Origin: Notospermus geniculatus
Lineage: Eukaryota > Nemertea > Pilidiophora > Heteronemertea > Lineidae
Reading direction: 5' to 3'
DNA: 64,000 bases
Assembly: GCA_002633025.1 (NCBI GenBank)
Contig: NMRB01000031.1
Span: 478,774 to 542,773, forward strand
Shown: positions 1 to 11,318 of the stretch, one piece after another
How the letters are laid out: each line of letters begins with the position of its first letter
Position numbering within the stretch: position 1 is the first letter of the stretch
The notes under the pieces: model-generated
The model's database searches: none
What the model saw: only the letters and a program-made list of their open reading frames with translations
Told to the model about the DNA's origin: nothing
Translations under genes and position numbers: made by a program

Positions 1-373
1 TCATTGACGAATCACCCTATCGGTCCTTCGAATCAATGAAGACAGTCATGAATTTAGGTTTATGGTAATAAATCTCCCGCCAAGGTGAAGCTAATGTACC
101 TAAAAGGTTAACAGTGTGGAAAGAGATGTTTTTCGAGATGATTGCTTTGACGGAACCTGGCACTTCAGGAGCCATTTTGTGAGATTTGTGATAAGGAAAG
201 TTACTGATCTTGCGATTACAACTAATCAGATCGAAACGGGTTTTTTGTTGCCAACGCCCACACCAACATGGCTTAAGAACAGCAGGTTTTGACTTCTCTT
301 GTTGCAATTGGCAAATGATTGTTAACGTTGAAACGGAAAAGAACAGTGGTCCCCACTCTCATATCAATCTTGT
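1..373. other. no recognisable gene
   Basis: No exon with convincing splice sites and no repeat with a second copy in the window was seen here. Short open frames occur on both strands but show no motif. Confidence 0.5.
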
Positions 374-743
374 ACCCAGAGATTCGTTACGCTCGGGCCG
401 AGGTTGTAGGTCGCTACACTAATCTCTGGAGACGGCTGCGGACTACTTCGGCGCATGAATATATGCTAATTTTGACCGCTTCACCCCAAGTTTATATGAT
501 GCGCCAAGTAGTGCTTTGTTTTTTTCCTTAATAAATACAACAGATCCCTCATAAAAACCTTCCTAAGGACATTTTTGTATAACGTTTTATACTCAAATTA
601 TTTCAATGTATCTGCGGTCTAAAATCGGTCTAAAATTGCACGATGCCACAAATCACACGTAAAGCGTGAAATGGCCCGCCGTCTCCAGAGATCTGACAGT
701 GGAGCGACCTACAACCTCGGCCCGAGCGTACGAATCTCTGGGA
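374..743. repeat. inverted-repeat element (MITE-like)
   Basis: Arms at 374-436 and 678-743 are near-perfect reverse complements. Both contain CTCGGGCCGAGGTTGTAGG and CTCTGGAGACGG on opposite strands. The ~240-bp interior has no coding signal. The structure fits a non-autonomous DNA transposon; no target duplication was established. Confidence 0.7.
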
Positions 744-1245
744 ACGAGATTGCTCTCATATTACTGAAACGAAGCAAGAGGTGGGCATTCGACTACCAAG
801 TTTGCCGTTTATCTCAGAAGCCCACTTGTCCTTTTAGATTAAGAAGAAATTGCGTTCATTTGGCGTGTGGATGCTCTATACATTGTATGTACAGCTTATC
901 TGCACGCCGCTTGTACCAATAGACAGCGGAGATTTTCGTTGTCTAGATGAACCAGCGAGCTGACAAAGTGCCATCTCAATCAGACTTTTCCGACTGAACG
1001 GATCATCTTCAAAGAAATATGAGACATCATTGTAGTAAATTTCCCGCTTGGCCGCTTGGCATCCATTCCACTTGAACCATTGTGGACTTTTGCGGTGCAT
1101 GGCCATCGCGATAAGCTGGAGAGACGTCCCACAGTAGAAACGCTCCCTGGATTGACGGTGTGATATGGATATTTTCCATTAATCAAACATTTCAATCACT
1201 GTATTCAAGGCATTTAATATTAGTCAGGCGCCAACCGTCAGTTTC

Positions 1246-1476
1246 ATGGAACATGTCGGGGAAATTCTCAGAACGCACCCATATTTTTGTCATTACGTAC
1301 TGTACGTGCAGCGAAGCAGATTCGTGTTGGCTGTACAGGGTGGAGTCGAAATGAACGCCCACTATTCTTTGTCGTTAAAGTACGAAGCAGTGACGTATGG
1401 CCGTCGGCCTGTGATGATATTTGCGTCATGCGAAGAATGTGGTTTGGTTCGCCGAGTTTTTATAGCCAAACGCACG
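1246..1476 (+). CDS. orphan exon candidate, function unknown
   Basis: A frame of about 77 residues ends at a good donor (ACG|GTGAGT at 1476/1477). It reads like folded protein: aromatic and beta-rich, with FVLAVQGGVEMNAHYSLSLK and a CEEC pair near the 3' end. The left edge is uncertain. Acceptor-like AG dinucleotides lie at 1222-1245, and the ATG at 1246 may be an initiator or internal. I do not recognise the family, and no neighbouring exon with matching phase was found. The next sequence to the right is repeat-like (1641-1722). It could be a chance frame inside an old repeat. Confidence 0.35.
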
Positions 1477-1640
1477 GTGAGTGACTGTATGGGAACAAGT
1501 AGTCCGTCGCAGATGGGAAAGGAAATCAGCAAAAGAAAGCGGTTTGTTTGATCATGCCCGACGGAAACTTGCTTTGGATTCAATCACAAACATCTCGTGC
1601 GTTGTCCAACCAGCATGGGGGACCAACAAAGCGAATCAAG

Positions 1641-1722
1641 GCAGGATGCCGGTGTGGCAGGAATCAAAGTCCCCCTGGAATCAAAGCCCGGTCTTATTGT
1701 TCAGCGAGGGATTAGAATATAT
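1641..1722 (-). repeat. dispersed repeat, copy 1
   Basis: Read on the minus strand, this contains AATCCCTCGCTGAACAATAA followed by a GATTCCAGGGGGA core. It matches 3648-3742 (plus) closely and 56083-56140 (plus) in part. Origin unknown; probably the end of a longer transposon. Confidence 0.6.
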
Positions 1723-1829
1723 GGCTATGGAGACCATGACCATTCGAATATAACCTTACATAGTGGGCTATTGTTTGGCGGACTTGCATTCCTAGGACGT
1801 TGATTCCTGTCACACCTGGTACTGAAACG

Positions 1830-3197
1830 TCCGAATACCTGGAACTTCTTCCCTACGAGACCATATGGACAACTTTGTCAAGATGAGAAGAGAATCGCCA
1901 GTGAATTGCTTTGCTCGAGAAAGTAAGGGGAAGTCGAGAAGTTTTACGGGACCTACCTGTGAACGCCTGAAATTTGTTGATAAAAATGATATTCAATGAA
2001 ACGTCACTCGCCAATGGAGGAATAGCGAAATAGGAACCACTGAAAAGCGGTACAGTCTCACGACTGAGGAAGTCGGCAATAGACGTGGGCCTCCCCTTAA
2101 ATGTGCTGTCACCACGTGTTTCAAATTATGAAATGCAATTGTCGGTTCTGCTTTTGATATTGATTTACAATTGAAAAGTATCATTCGATATGGGAGTGGG
2201 CGGGAACCCATGGTACTGAATACAATATGGGGAGACTAATGGCAAAGAATTACAATCATAACATGATAAATGCATCAATCTTGATCCCTTTTATTGTCAC
2301 TTATTGTCTTTCTTGAATAGTGACCGGCCCCCGGTTTGAATAAAACAAGCAGTGCTGCAGTATCAATTAAGGGGTCCTGATTGCATCTCTCATCGGCTTG
2401 ATTGAACTGACCAAACCAAAGTAAACGTATACGGTTTTACGTACAAAGTGTACGTCAGTCTTGACGTAAAATTGCACAGGAGCAGAGTCTGAGGCCCGTA
2501 TTTTAGAATGCTCCTCAACGAAAAGGGGTTCCTCAAAGCTATTGTTCTCCTGTTGAGAACAATAGCCTTCAGGAACTCCTTCACGTTGAGGAGCATTCTA
2601 AAATACGGCCCTGGGACATGAGGTTTTAGAGAAGTCCGTTACGGCCAGATATTAACCCTTTGACGCAGCCGATGGCAATCTCATCAAAAATACATAGGTA
2701 TGCCATTGTATGATTCGATCAACCCGTAGCAATGGTATTCACTGGAAAGCACTCTGTTAAGCAAGTGGAAACGTCTTTCTGTTGGGTTTGGTAGTTTTGA
2801 GTCTTTTTCTACAGATTTCCCAATTTGACAGAGCGTAGTCCCTCTCTCGATGTGCCATGTATTGAAATCAATTTGGTGAAATTGATTTCTTGAGTCAGGA
2901 GAGCACGTAATTGCCACACGATGGGTAGGCAGTGAGTATAAATCAATCTTTACCCAGACTTACATGTATTGGCATCGAAGTGTTGTTCAACTTTGTTCTG
3001 AGGAGAAAGTCCCAGGAATGCAAGTCCGGTGTAAAAGAATCTAATGTCCCCCGGTATGTGATGTCCCCCAACAATACATTTACGGATTAAGCGGCACACC
3101 ATTGAATTGGACTCTAGCGAGACCAAGATCCTTAATCCTGTGACAAACAATGCAGGGGGACATCAGGAGGATGGGGGCATTATATTCTATCACACCT
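1830..3197. other. no gene seen outside the hairpin element
   Basis: Apart from the hairpin at 2493-2611, this stretch holds no exon with motif support, no tandem repeat and no element with a second copy in the window. Confidence 0.45.
2493..2611. repeat. palindromic MITE, 119 bp
   Basis: The unit is almost entirely self-complementary. It opens with GGCCCGTATTTTAGAATGC and closes with the reverse complement. The inner part (GAGAACAATAG) pairs across a short loop. No coding capacity. The terminus resembles the GGGRCC..TAT terminus of other hairpins in this window. Confidence 0.75.
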
Positions 3198-3334
3198 GGG
3201 ACCTTATTCACGAAGCTCCCGTAACTTACGGAAGCGCAAACTATTGTCCTTTAGCGGACAACCTATTGTTCGCTATCAGCCTGACAAAGGATTTGCGTAC
3301 CCTTAAGTTACGGGGGCTTTGTGAATAAGGTCCC
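3198..3334 (+). repeat. hairpin MITE, GGGACCTTATTCAC family
   Basis: Termini GGGACCTTATTCAC and GTGAATAAGGTCCC are perfect inverted repeats. The body contains ACCTATTGTTCGC and GACAAAGGATTTGCGTAC. A second copy lies at 28108-28251 in the opposite orientation with the same body, so this is a real family rather than a chance palindrome. Confidence 0.85.
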
Positions 3335-3647
3335 TGTACACTAGAGTCTGCTATTGATAGATAGAACGATATGTGCTTTGACCAGATTTGAAGTTTGTAC
3401 ATAAACATAATTGTGCAAATATAATGAAGCTTAGAGAACAAAATAATTACAAAGGCCAAAATGACCGGTGAGACGTAGGCCACCCAGAGAGATTATACAG
3501 ATAGAAGTAAATGAATATTAAATAAAACCCAATGTAGCAGCATGTGAGGATTAATGGTGAGAATGTGGCTAGCATCTATTTAAGACAAAGGAAAAGAGAG
3601 AGTATGGCTATTGTATGGCTATATTCTATAACGGTCAAGGTCTCTAC

Positions 3648-3742
3648 AGTCACAGGCCTATATCCTAATCCCTCGTTGAACAATAAACCGGACTTAGATT
3701 CCAGGGGGAATATGGTCCCTGTCCCACCGGCCTCTGGGTCGA
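3648..3742 (+). repeat. dispersed repeat, copy 2
   Basis: Same family as 1641-1722 and 56083-56140. It contains AATCCCTCGTTGAACAATAA, then GATTCCAGGGGGAA and a CCCTGTCCCACCGG tail. Confidence 0.6.
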
Positions 3743-3936
3743 AAGGTAGGCCTACAACTGAACAAGCCTAAGGTGAGTGGTAGTGGGGTTCAGGAAAGAT
3801 CTATGAAAAATCTATGAAAATTCATAAGAACCTCGGCCACTCTCCCAGTTATGTATGTACAGTACATGTCCTGCATTACATTATGCACCCCGTGCGAAAA
3901 CTGACCTTGCAATGGCAGATTATCGATCGGACTCAC

Positions 3937-4041
3937 CTCGTCCGACTGTGCGACGTCGCATCGCAATACATTTGCGATCGAAACCCATGGGATCAAAGTT
4001 AGCCCTTTGACATTGTCAAGGTCAGCCAAGTCCAGAATATG
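3937..4041 (-). CDS. orphan exon candidate, function unknown
   Basis: On the minus strand a 35-codon open segment lies between an acceptor (TTACAG|CAT) and a strong donor (GAG|GTGAGT). Both boundaries are phase 0. The peptide contains LDLADLDNVKGLTLIPWVS. No family is recognised. The acceptor has a weak pyrimidine tract, so this may be chance. Confidence 0.22.
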
Positions 4042-4818
4042 CTGTAACCATTTTAGTGCAATCGATCGCCACAAATATTGTCGTATTGACAAAGTGAATG
4101 GAGGAAACACAGGATTCTGGATTTGTAGCGTTTTGTTTACTTTTCACATGGAAAATGATGATAATTAAATTCTACAGTGTGTGGGGCTACGGGGGCAAAG
4201 CTGCTTGAGGGCAAGAGAAAATAGAAGAATGCGCGTCAACTGTTGAAATCTGTGATGTAACAGCTGGGAATCCTGCAGCTTCTTCCGCGCTGCATTTTTC
4301 GCTGGCATCATAATTCTGTTAAGGCGATCATGGAATTATCTTTCAATTTTCCCGCCAGGCAAAAGATGGGAAATTCAAGAAAAGCCACCCATTTACCTAT
4401 TAGTAACGTTAGCAGTTTCTTTATAGATCAAAGAGTACCTGCTAATTTGAAGATTTTAAGGAAAAAAGCCATGGGACATATCTGTTGTTGGCCAATCAGA
4501 AGTTTTAATCAATCGTGGGTAAGTTTGCATCAAGCAAATTTAATGTAACTAGCATGATACCCGTGGCGAGCACATACATGTACTCACGGGATGCACGTGG
4601 CCAGAGGATGGCATAAGGGGTAAAAAATTTAATGGCACCCACATAGGGACCACCCCCTGTGAAAATGGTGCCATTTCGATCAGAAACCACGGAGGAGTTA
4701 GCGGTCGAACTTTATTGCCACCGTCAATTATAATATAGATACACAAATATAAGGAGTCCATGAAGTCAAATACGTATTAGCCTTCTAATTTTGATGTCGA
4801 GTCACAAAGTGAAGATGA
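4042..4818. other. no recognisable gene
   Basis: No supported exon, tandem repeat or inverted-repeat element was seen between the orphan exon candidate and the MITE at 4819. Confidence 0.45.
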
Positions 4819-4940
4819 TGTAACACCTGCCAGTGTTTCCCGTTTTCAATGTTTCCTTCTTTGTGTTGGGAACGAGGTGACGTTAGGGAGTAAATGAGGG
4901 GGGAAATTCACACACAGAAACACTGACAGATGTTACACCG
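4819..4940. repeat. GGTGTAAC-type MITE, copy 1
   Basis: Inverted termini read TAACACCTGCCAGTGTTTCC on the left; the right end is the complement of GGTGTAACATCTGTCAGTG. Related units lie at 14554-14706, 23499-23679 and 56244-56424, sharing a GGTGTAAC end followed by an AGTGTTTC/AGTGTTCC motif. Confidence 0.65.
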
Positions 4941-5314
4941 GTGGCCTTCTCCAGAAGGAGGAAGTACGCCCCGTTTGTTAAGTGACGCAGGTCGGAAGTG
5001 TAATGCCATTAAGCACTTAATTAACTCTCTCATTGTTGCTTTTTATGCCCACAAAAAGCATATACTCATATGCGAAGGAGAAATGTCTTCCGTTGATGAC
5101 TCGACGGAGGTTTTTCCCGTTTTACTCGCAGGTTTGCCGGTAATAGATATCCGGTCGTTCTACTCCGCTCATTTGATTCTAAAAGGTGAGACAAGGTTGG
5201 CAGTATCAGTTTACTATGACGTCAACGAGTGGTGTTGTCCTCTCTGAAACGTCTCAGCTTTGCAGTCGTTATCAAAAGCACTTCAAAACATTCTATCTTC
5301 ATTGGAGAGGTTAG

Positions 5315-5719
5315 TACGGTGGCCCATAGAGCTCATTGATGAAAAATATTTACATTTGCAATTTTTTTTCAATTCGATAATTTTTTTCTTGGGGTTTGTA
5401 AAATTTTTAGAAGTTCCCACCTCGGTGAAAATATTACCACCGCGGTGAGAATATTCCCACCGCGGTGAGAATATTTCCACCTCGGTGGAAATATTTCCAC
5501 CGCGGTGAAAATTAATTTTCACCGCGGTGGTAATTATTAATTATCACCGCGGTGGAAAATAATTTCCACCGAGGTGGAAATATAATCACCGAGGTAGAAA
5601 TATTCTCACCGCGGTGGGAACTTCTAAAAATTTTACAAACCCCAAGAAAAAAAGTTATCGAATTGAAAAAAATTGCAAATGTAAATATTTTTCATCAATG
5701 AGCTCTATGGGCCACCGTA
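5315..5719. repeat. fold-back element with CCGCGG array core
   Basis: Arms of about 105 bp (5315-5420 and 5613-5719) are near-perfect reverse complements starting TACGGTGGCCCATAGAGC. Between them ten copies of a self-complementary motif (CCACCGCGGTGG, or CCACCTCGGTGG/CCACCGAGGTGG variants) are spaced every ~19-23 bp with AT-rich linkers. The whole 405 bp could form one hairpin, and each unit could form its own small cruciform. No coding capacity; mobile or structural origin unknown. Confidence 0.85.
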
Positions 5720-5827
5720 GGGTTAGCTTCAGAAAGGCATAGAAAAAAACAGGCCTACCGTTTTATAACAGAATAAAGAAGGTATCCATCGCACCGGAAC
5801 CCACTTTTCGTTAACAATGCAGGAAAT

Positions 5828-5978
5828 AGGGACGTTTAGAAATCAAACGATAAACGTGAACGTTAACGACAACGTTATTTTTGTACCGAAAATGCAATAT
5901 AAAATTTGGTGAATGTGTAGTATGAAAAATAACGTTGTAGTAAAGTTTACGTTTATCGTTTGATTTCTAAACCTCCCT
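5828..5978 (+). repeat. hairpin MITE, ATCAAACGATAAACG family
   Basis: Inverted ends contain GAAATCAAACGATAAACG and its complement, around a body with CAACGTTATTTTTGTACCG. A second copy, inverted, lies at 62228-62370. Confidence 0.85.
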
Positions 5979-6698
5979 AATAGCATTAACGTAAACGTTA
6001 TCGTTAGTCTGTGATCTCTTAAACGCCCTATTGGCGACATCAATACAGCTGCTTGCTGTCAGGCCTATTCACTCTCTATTTTCATAAACTTTGATGACTG
6101 CGGGTGTCCTGATTCCACAGGTCATGTATCCGAAGGAGGTTTGCCAAGGTAACACAATGAATACTTTGCGGCAGCAAATTTTTCCTTACAATTAGGCCTA
6201 ATTGTTCAAATTATGAAAGTAGGGCAAAATATTAATATGTCCAACTGGCCTACCAATAATATGTAGTAATAGATACTGAGGATTCAAAATGGAATGTAAC
6301 ATAATATGGCGATTGAGCATATAGACCTAGACCATGGAATTTTACGAAACTGCAATATGTAACATTTGAGCGAAAACGAACCCTCGAAAAAAGTACAACT
6401 ATATTTGAAAACTCTGAAGAAACTAATAAGGAAAAGTCAATGTCATTTCTTTACTCACGTATACCAAGTGATCAATGATATCTCGATCCAAAGTGACGCA
6501 ATCCGGAGGTGAAATTTATGAAAGTAACGAAGAAATCTAATCCGAAGTGGTGGCGATATCGGTGAAATGTGAAGTGTGAGAAATAAAGCAGGATGTTTCC
6601 TCAGCGGTTGCACTTCCAAACTGATTCTTGCTGAGGAATTCGTGGACTTATAAAATTGTCCACGCCTTGATGAATCGGTAAAATGACGTATTTATTAC
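5979..6698. other. no recognisable gene
   Basis: AT-rich unique-looking sequence. No exon or repeat could be supported. Confidence 0.45.
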
Positions 6699-6865
6699 CT
6701 TGCGTGATGCTGGCTGTTGTCAAGTGGAAGACGGTTGCACCGTTCTGGCTATAAATGAACAGAGCTCCCGCCGTATACATCACGTGGGACGCCGGCGGGG
6801 GCGTTAGGTTTACACCCGCCGGTCCGATTCTACGTAAATTGTGCGGAGGGAGGATACCCATGTTG
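6699..6865 (-). CDS. orphan exon candidate, function unknown
   Basis: A minus-strand open segment of 167 bp sits between an acceptor (GGACAG|C) and a donor (CAAG|GTAATA). It enters in phase 2 and leaves in phase 1. The peptide has NMGILPPHNLRRIGPAGVN and then MYTAGALFIYSQNGATVF, a mix of proline-rich and beta-strand-like sequence typical of real coding DNA. I do not recognise the family. Its entry phase would fit an alternative donor at the last exon of the large minus-strand gene (ATC CA|GTAGGC near 23940), but 17 kb separates them, so a different gene is equally possible. Confidence 0.38.
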
Positions 6866-7221
6866 CTGTCCGATGAATCACGTTGTTATCTCTATAGGCT
6901 GACCGTTTTAATTTATTTAAAAGCATTATTCAACGCAAAACTGCCTTCGTCATCTTCACTGAGAGAGGATCGCCTGGACTAGTAAACCGAAGGGGGCGCG
7001 GTACACAACTGCGTAGGGAGTACCTGGACTAGTGAAATGGACCAGTTTCATTATTGATCGAAGCAGGAGGCAAATGCCATCAAAGGTGATCATTGATTGC
7101 CAGGTCACATGAGTTGTCTATAAATGCGTAATATCATTCAATGTCTTACGTTAACAGAAGAACATATGGATTGACTGGCAAGTGGTTCTTGTACGCCTTC
7201 AGTTACGATTCCTACTGATAA

Positions 7222-7712
7222 GACTGTCTTTTTATTGACTGGAGCTTATTGGCTAGAGCTGCACTGTCCTTTGTTATTGACTAGAGCTTACTGACTATAG
7301 AGCTGCTGCTCTGTCCTTTGTTATTGACTAGAGCTTACTGACTATAGAGCTGCTCTGTCCTTTGTTATTGACTAGAGCTTACTGACTATGGAGCTGCTCT
7401 GTCCTTTGTTATTGACTAGAGCTTACTGACTATAGAGCTGCACTGACCTTTGTTACTGACTAGAGCTTACTGACTATAGAGCTGTTCTGTCCTTTGTTAT
7501 TGACTGGAGCTTACTGACTATAGAGCTGCTGTCCTTTGCTATTGACTAGAGTTTACTGACTATAGCTGTTCTGCCCTTTGTTATTGACTAGAGCTTACTG
7601 ACCATAGAGCTGCTCTGTCCTTTGTTATTGACTGGAGCTTACTGACTATAGAGCTGCTCTGTCCTTTGTTATTGACTAGAGCTTACTGACTATAGAGCTG
7701 CTCTGTCATTTA
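7222..7712 (+). repeat. minisatellite, ~44-bp unit, about 11 copies
   Basis: Units read CTGTCCTTTGTTATTGACTA then GAGCTTACTGACTATAGAGC with small changes. Copy B of the duplication keeps only about five units (13054-13250). Confidence 0.95.
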
Positions 7713-7770
7713 ATTGTTATTGACCAGATCTTCTCCCTTCTCATTCCTACAGAACGCTTCCTTTAGACTG

Positions 7771-7844
7771 CATGGACCACAACACCTCCATGCATGGACC
7801 ACAACACCTCCATGCATGGACCACAACACCTCCATGCATGGACG
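7771..7844 (+). repeat. 24-bp tandem repeat, three copies
   Basis: CATGGACCACAACACCTC with a short CATG tail occurs three times in a row. Copy B (13314-13340) has a single unit, so the array expanded or contracted after duplication. Confidence 0.9.
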
Positions 7845-9480
7845 AACTCTCTGATAGAATGACTAAGTACGGAATGCCATTTATAGGAAAAACGGATTGA
7901 AGAAAATCAGGTATAATGAATAATGATTTCAGAAGTAACAGGACATTGGTGATTATGCTGTGAAAAAAAGAATTAGTCCTGTAGTAAGCATGGGTTGCCG
8001 TGTGTGAGTGTGTGATTCAAAACGGAATGTCCAATAAAACGTTCGTTGGACAAATTGACACAAGGAAAGACTACATGACGAATGGGGACACCATATCCTC
8101 TGTGACGACCCCCGCTCCTTGGAGTGCTAAGGTATTTCTTTGAATTCGGTGCTTCATCCAGACGGATGGACCTGCATTTGAAACAACTAAATCTGAACTG
8201 CTGACGTATATTCGCATTCCTTGAAGCCTTAAAACTCCGGCCTGGTTCGCTTTTTCCTCTGAACATCACTGTACGTCTTTTTTCGCCGGCATTCTTCCTC
8301 ATTCTGTGAGCAGTTCCTGTCACTATGACACTCCGCATTCTGTGTAACATGATGTTCGTTCCGGTCGTCAGTTCCGCAACTTCGGTCGCTTCTTTTTGTC
8401 CAGTTTGCTATTCAATTTGGAATCTTTTTCCTTTGACATTAAAAACTCTTTATTTTTAGATCCGAATTTAGCGGATGTGAAACGAAAGGATGGGAAGTAA
8501 TTATGATCCAATAGCAAAGTAACGATCATACTCATCTATGATCTTCCCGTTGAAGGTTTCTTTCTTCTTTGTTCATTCCGATACACAAACAACATGAACA
8601 TATATAACGTAAAAGTCACGATTTAATCAAGGATATCATTCACCAACACTTTCTTCAACAGATTACTTTCAACTTCTGTATGATCTGTCACGATTGATAG
8701 TCACTCTTTTTGTTCTTCTGACTTTCCCACGTGCTTTGATTCAATCATATCGAAAGTTTTCATATGTCGTTTCGTTTCACGCGTGTGATTTTGCAACCAA
8801 CCTGCATTCCAGAGAGAGCATCCTGAGAGAGCTTGCGAAAGGAGCGAGCGCGAAGCCCTGGGATTCTCAGGATGAGGGCTTCGTGGCGAGGTGTGGCCAC
8901 CAACATTCGACTTTTCGTGAATACTTGGTGACCGCACTCTTTGATGTGGAAAAAAGGATGGGATCGAGACTAGGCTATAGGCATGCACAATAGGGCCGTA
9001 ATAGATAGCAAGCCAAAAACACATTCAGATTCGATCCAATTGGATCCGATCAACCCATATCGGGTCTCATTTGCGTTTAGAGTGTGTGGGAGGGGGGGGG
9101 GGTCCAAAATCCACATTGGACCGCGTTGGGTAGCGTTCACACGCAGAGTTTTGAACCACAATCGGATTCGATCGGATCGCATGTGGATTTTTCCTATCCT
9201 CTAAACGGCTTTATAGATTCAAGGCTTGTTTCCCTCAGGAATCCGCCCATAGGGCTTCCTGCACATAAGTACACGATATAGGTATATAACCTGCCGGTAA
9301 ACAATGGCTTCATGGTCGCGAATCCTTTGTGAAGCCAGCTTTGTTCGACAGCGTACCGTATACCCTCTGGGCCGTATGCACCAAGCGAAGATTATCTTGA
9401 ACTCAGGTTGAGCGACAAATTTTCCATTGTCACATCATGCTCTGGCAAACCTGAACAATAGAAAAGTTGTGGCTCAACCT

Positions 9481-9642
9481 AAAGCGGTCTATCCACGTGC
9501 AATATTGCACAATACGAGGATCAAAATGGGCAATATTATTGCCAATCTTTCTCCAATCCATTATGCCAGAAGCGCATGACATGTACACCCATTTTGGGCC
9601 CCATATTGTGCAATAATATTGTACCGTGGAAAAAACCGCTTT
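9481..9642. repeat. hairpin element in copy A
   Basis: Ends AAAGCGGTCTATCCACG and its imperfect complement enclose AT-rich arms containing CAATATTGCACAAT. The same unit is at 16498-16658 in copy B, as expected from the duplication. Confidence 0.7.
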
Positions 9643-10770
9643 ATCAGCTAATGACATCCCGCCCGGACAATGGATGTTCCGGCATGCGTGTTTTGTTCAA
9701 ATCATCATCCGGTGAAGCAAGCATTCATAGGCCGAGCCGCTCAGATGACGACACTCGCTGCGGTCGGTCTTCGACTTGTGGATTTCGAAATCGGGGCAGG
9801 ATTCGATTTTACAAACGCTGGACCCTGTAGCAGCCCGAGAAGGGCTGTGGTCCAAAAATTCTCCAAGCAAGCAGAAGTTTCGCAGCGGCCGGAACAGCAC
9901 GAAAACGCGATGGCTTGGCCTACTGCATGACTGCGTCCGTTGGAAATCGTCTGAACGATCGAGAGATACGCCGCCGGTGAGTCTGCAGCACGAACTCACA
10001 CCTGGGTTAGACAGAAATCAACCATCTTTTGACCTATAGCCTCCAAATTGCCGACATTTCCCTCTCCGTATTATATGCTTCAGGCACAGGAACATGTATC
10101 GATGAAGCAGAAGGTCCCAGTAGGGACCCTTACTGATAGGCCTATAAGTGTTGTCAGTAGGGTGCTTTTTAGGTCGCTTTGCGCCCCCCGGGTGCGCCCC
10201 TTTTTGGGACTTTCTGCTTCAGGCATGCAAATTTCTGGCCAGCATGGCCCAGCCAGAGAGGTGCCATGTTCAAGTTTCTTCATGCAGGCATTGCATGAAT
10301 GCACTACCTGCAGTGTACTAATGGTTGTAGGCCTACTCGATAGCACTAGCCTAATGCATGTAATTGTAATGTACTACAAAGTATAATGATAATCATGATG
10401 TAGCAGACATGGTAGCCCTATATAGGCTAGAAGCAATAAGCCTATGCAAGCAACATGGGAAGGGATGTTGATCGCAGGGTGGTAAAAAAGTTATAAAGGG
10501 TGTGAAGGTACAAAGTTATCTGCGGAAAGGGCTGTTGCGAATTTTGGGCAACGTTTTCGATTGCCCGATTGAATAATAGAGAAGGATTAGACGGCTTAGC
10601 CTAATGCTTGCATTTTCCTCTGCCATGACAATGGAGGATTATAGATTTATAATCCGTCTGTCATTGTAGGTAGTTTGGCACTGTGCAGCCGTGGGAGAGC
10701 GAGCCGCATTCAAAGTTGTAGCCAACGTGTTAGCCCCATGTCTTTGTGTAGGCTACATGTAATTCCCTTA

Positions 10771-10911
10771 GGCTGAGTTTACATCGAGGCACACGCGACA
10801 CGAACACACGGGCGAACAATGGCTTCACAAAGGATTCATCTCCATGAAACCTTTGTTCGCCTGCGTGTTAGTGTCGCCTGTGCCTCGATGTAAACCCAGC
10901 CTCATGGTGTT
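10771..10911 (+). repeat. GGCTGAGTTTACATCG hairpin MITE, member 1
   Basis: Near-perfect palindrome from GGCTGAGTTTACATCGAGG to its complement, with ACAATGGCTTCACAAAGGAT in the loop region. Five members occur in the window. The 22631 member is flanked by TTA on both sides, consistent with a 3-bp target duplication. Confidence 0.85.
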
Positions 10912-10926
10912 GCGACGGAGATGATA

Positions 10927-11051
10927 GGCTAAGTTTAAATCGAGGCGACACGAACACGCAGGCGAACAATGGCTTCACAAAGGATTCATCCCCATGAAAC
11001 CATTGTTCGCCTGCGTGTTCGTGTCGCGTGTACCTCGATGTAAACTCAGCC
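10927..11051 (+). repeat. GGCTGAGTTTACATCG hairpin MITE, member 2
   Basis: Same family, 15 bp from member 1 in the same orientation. It lacks the ACACG segment of the left arm. The paired arrangement predates the large duplication because copy B has both. Confidence 0.85.
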
Positions 11052-11318
11052 TTACTATACTGTGATTAGAGAAATCACACAAAACTCGAAGCGGTAAATG
11101 TCCCCTCTTGGCGCAGCAGTCGTATCACAACCGACATTAATTAATATTTGATCAGCGTGGCGGATGAGCGCACGGTAAGATAAAGACATCAATTTTGTAT
11201 TTGTTCTACATACATGTACAATCATGTATTATATGACCACATACATGTATATACTAGTAATTGGCGTGCTTCTCATCTCAAGGGCGTGTAGCTTGACTAA
11301 AGTCGGCCTAAAAGCCCC

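Noticed and set aside
5083-5247. ATG frame MSSVDDSTEVFPVLLAG
   Set aside because: Single short frame with no donor that gives a spliced product and no family resemblance.
7222-7712. CRISPR-like array
   Set aside because: Units are contiguous 44-bp repeats without unique spacers; this is a minisatellite in an animal genome.
8701-9024. Frames repeated in both duplicates (8701-9024, 14283-14489; 9670-9930, 16686-16913)
   Set aside because: Frames differ by indels between copies without frame conservation, as expected for non-coding DNA.
9670-10386. Possible duplicated gene with PTFPSPYYMLQAQEHV text
   Set aside because: No splice sites, start context or motif; copy B has frame-breaking indels.
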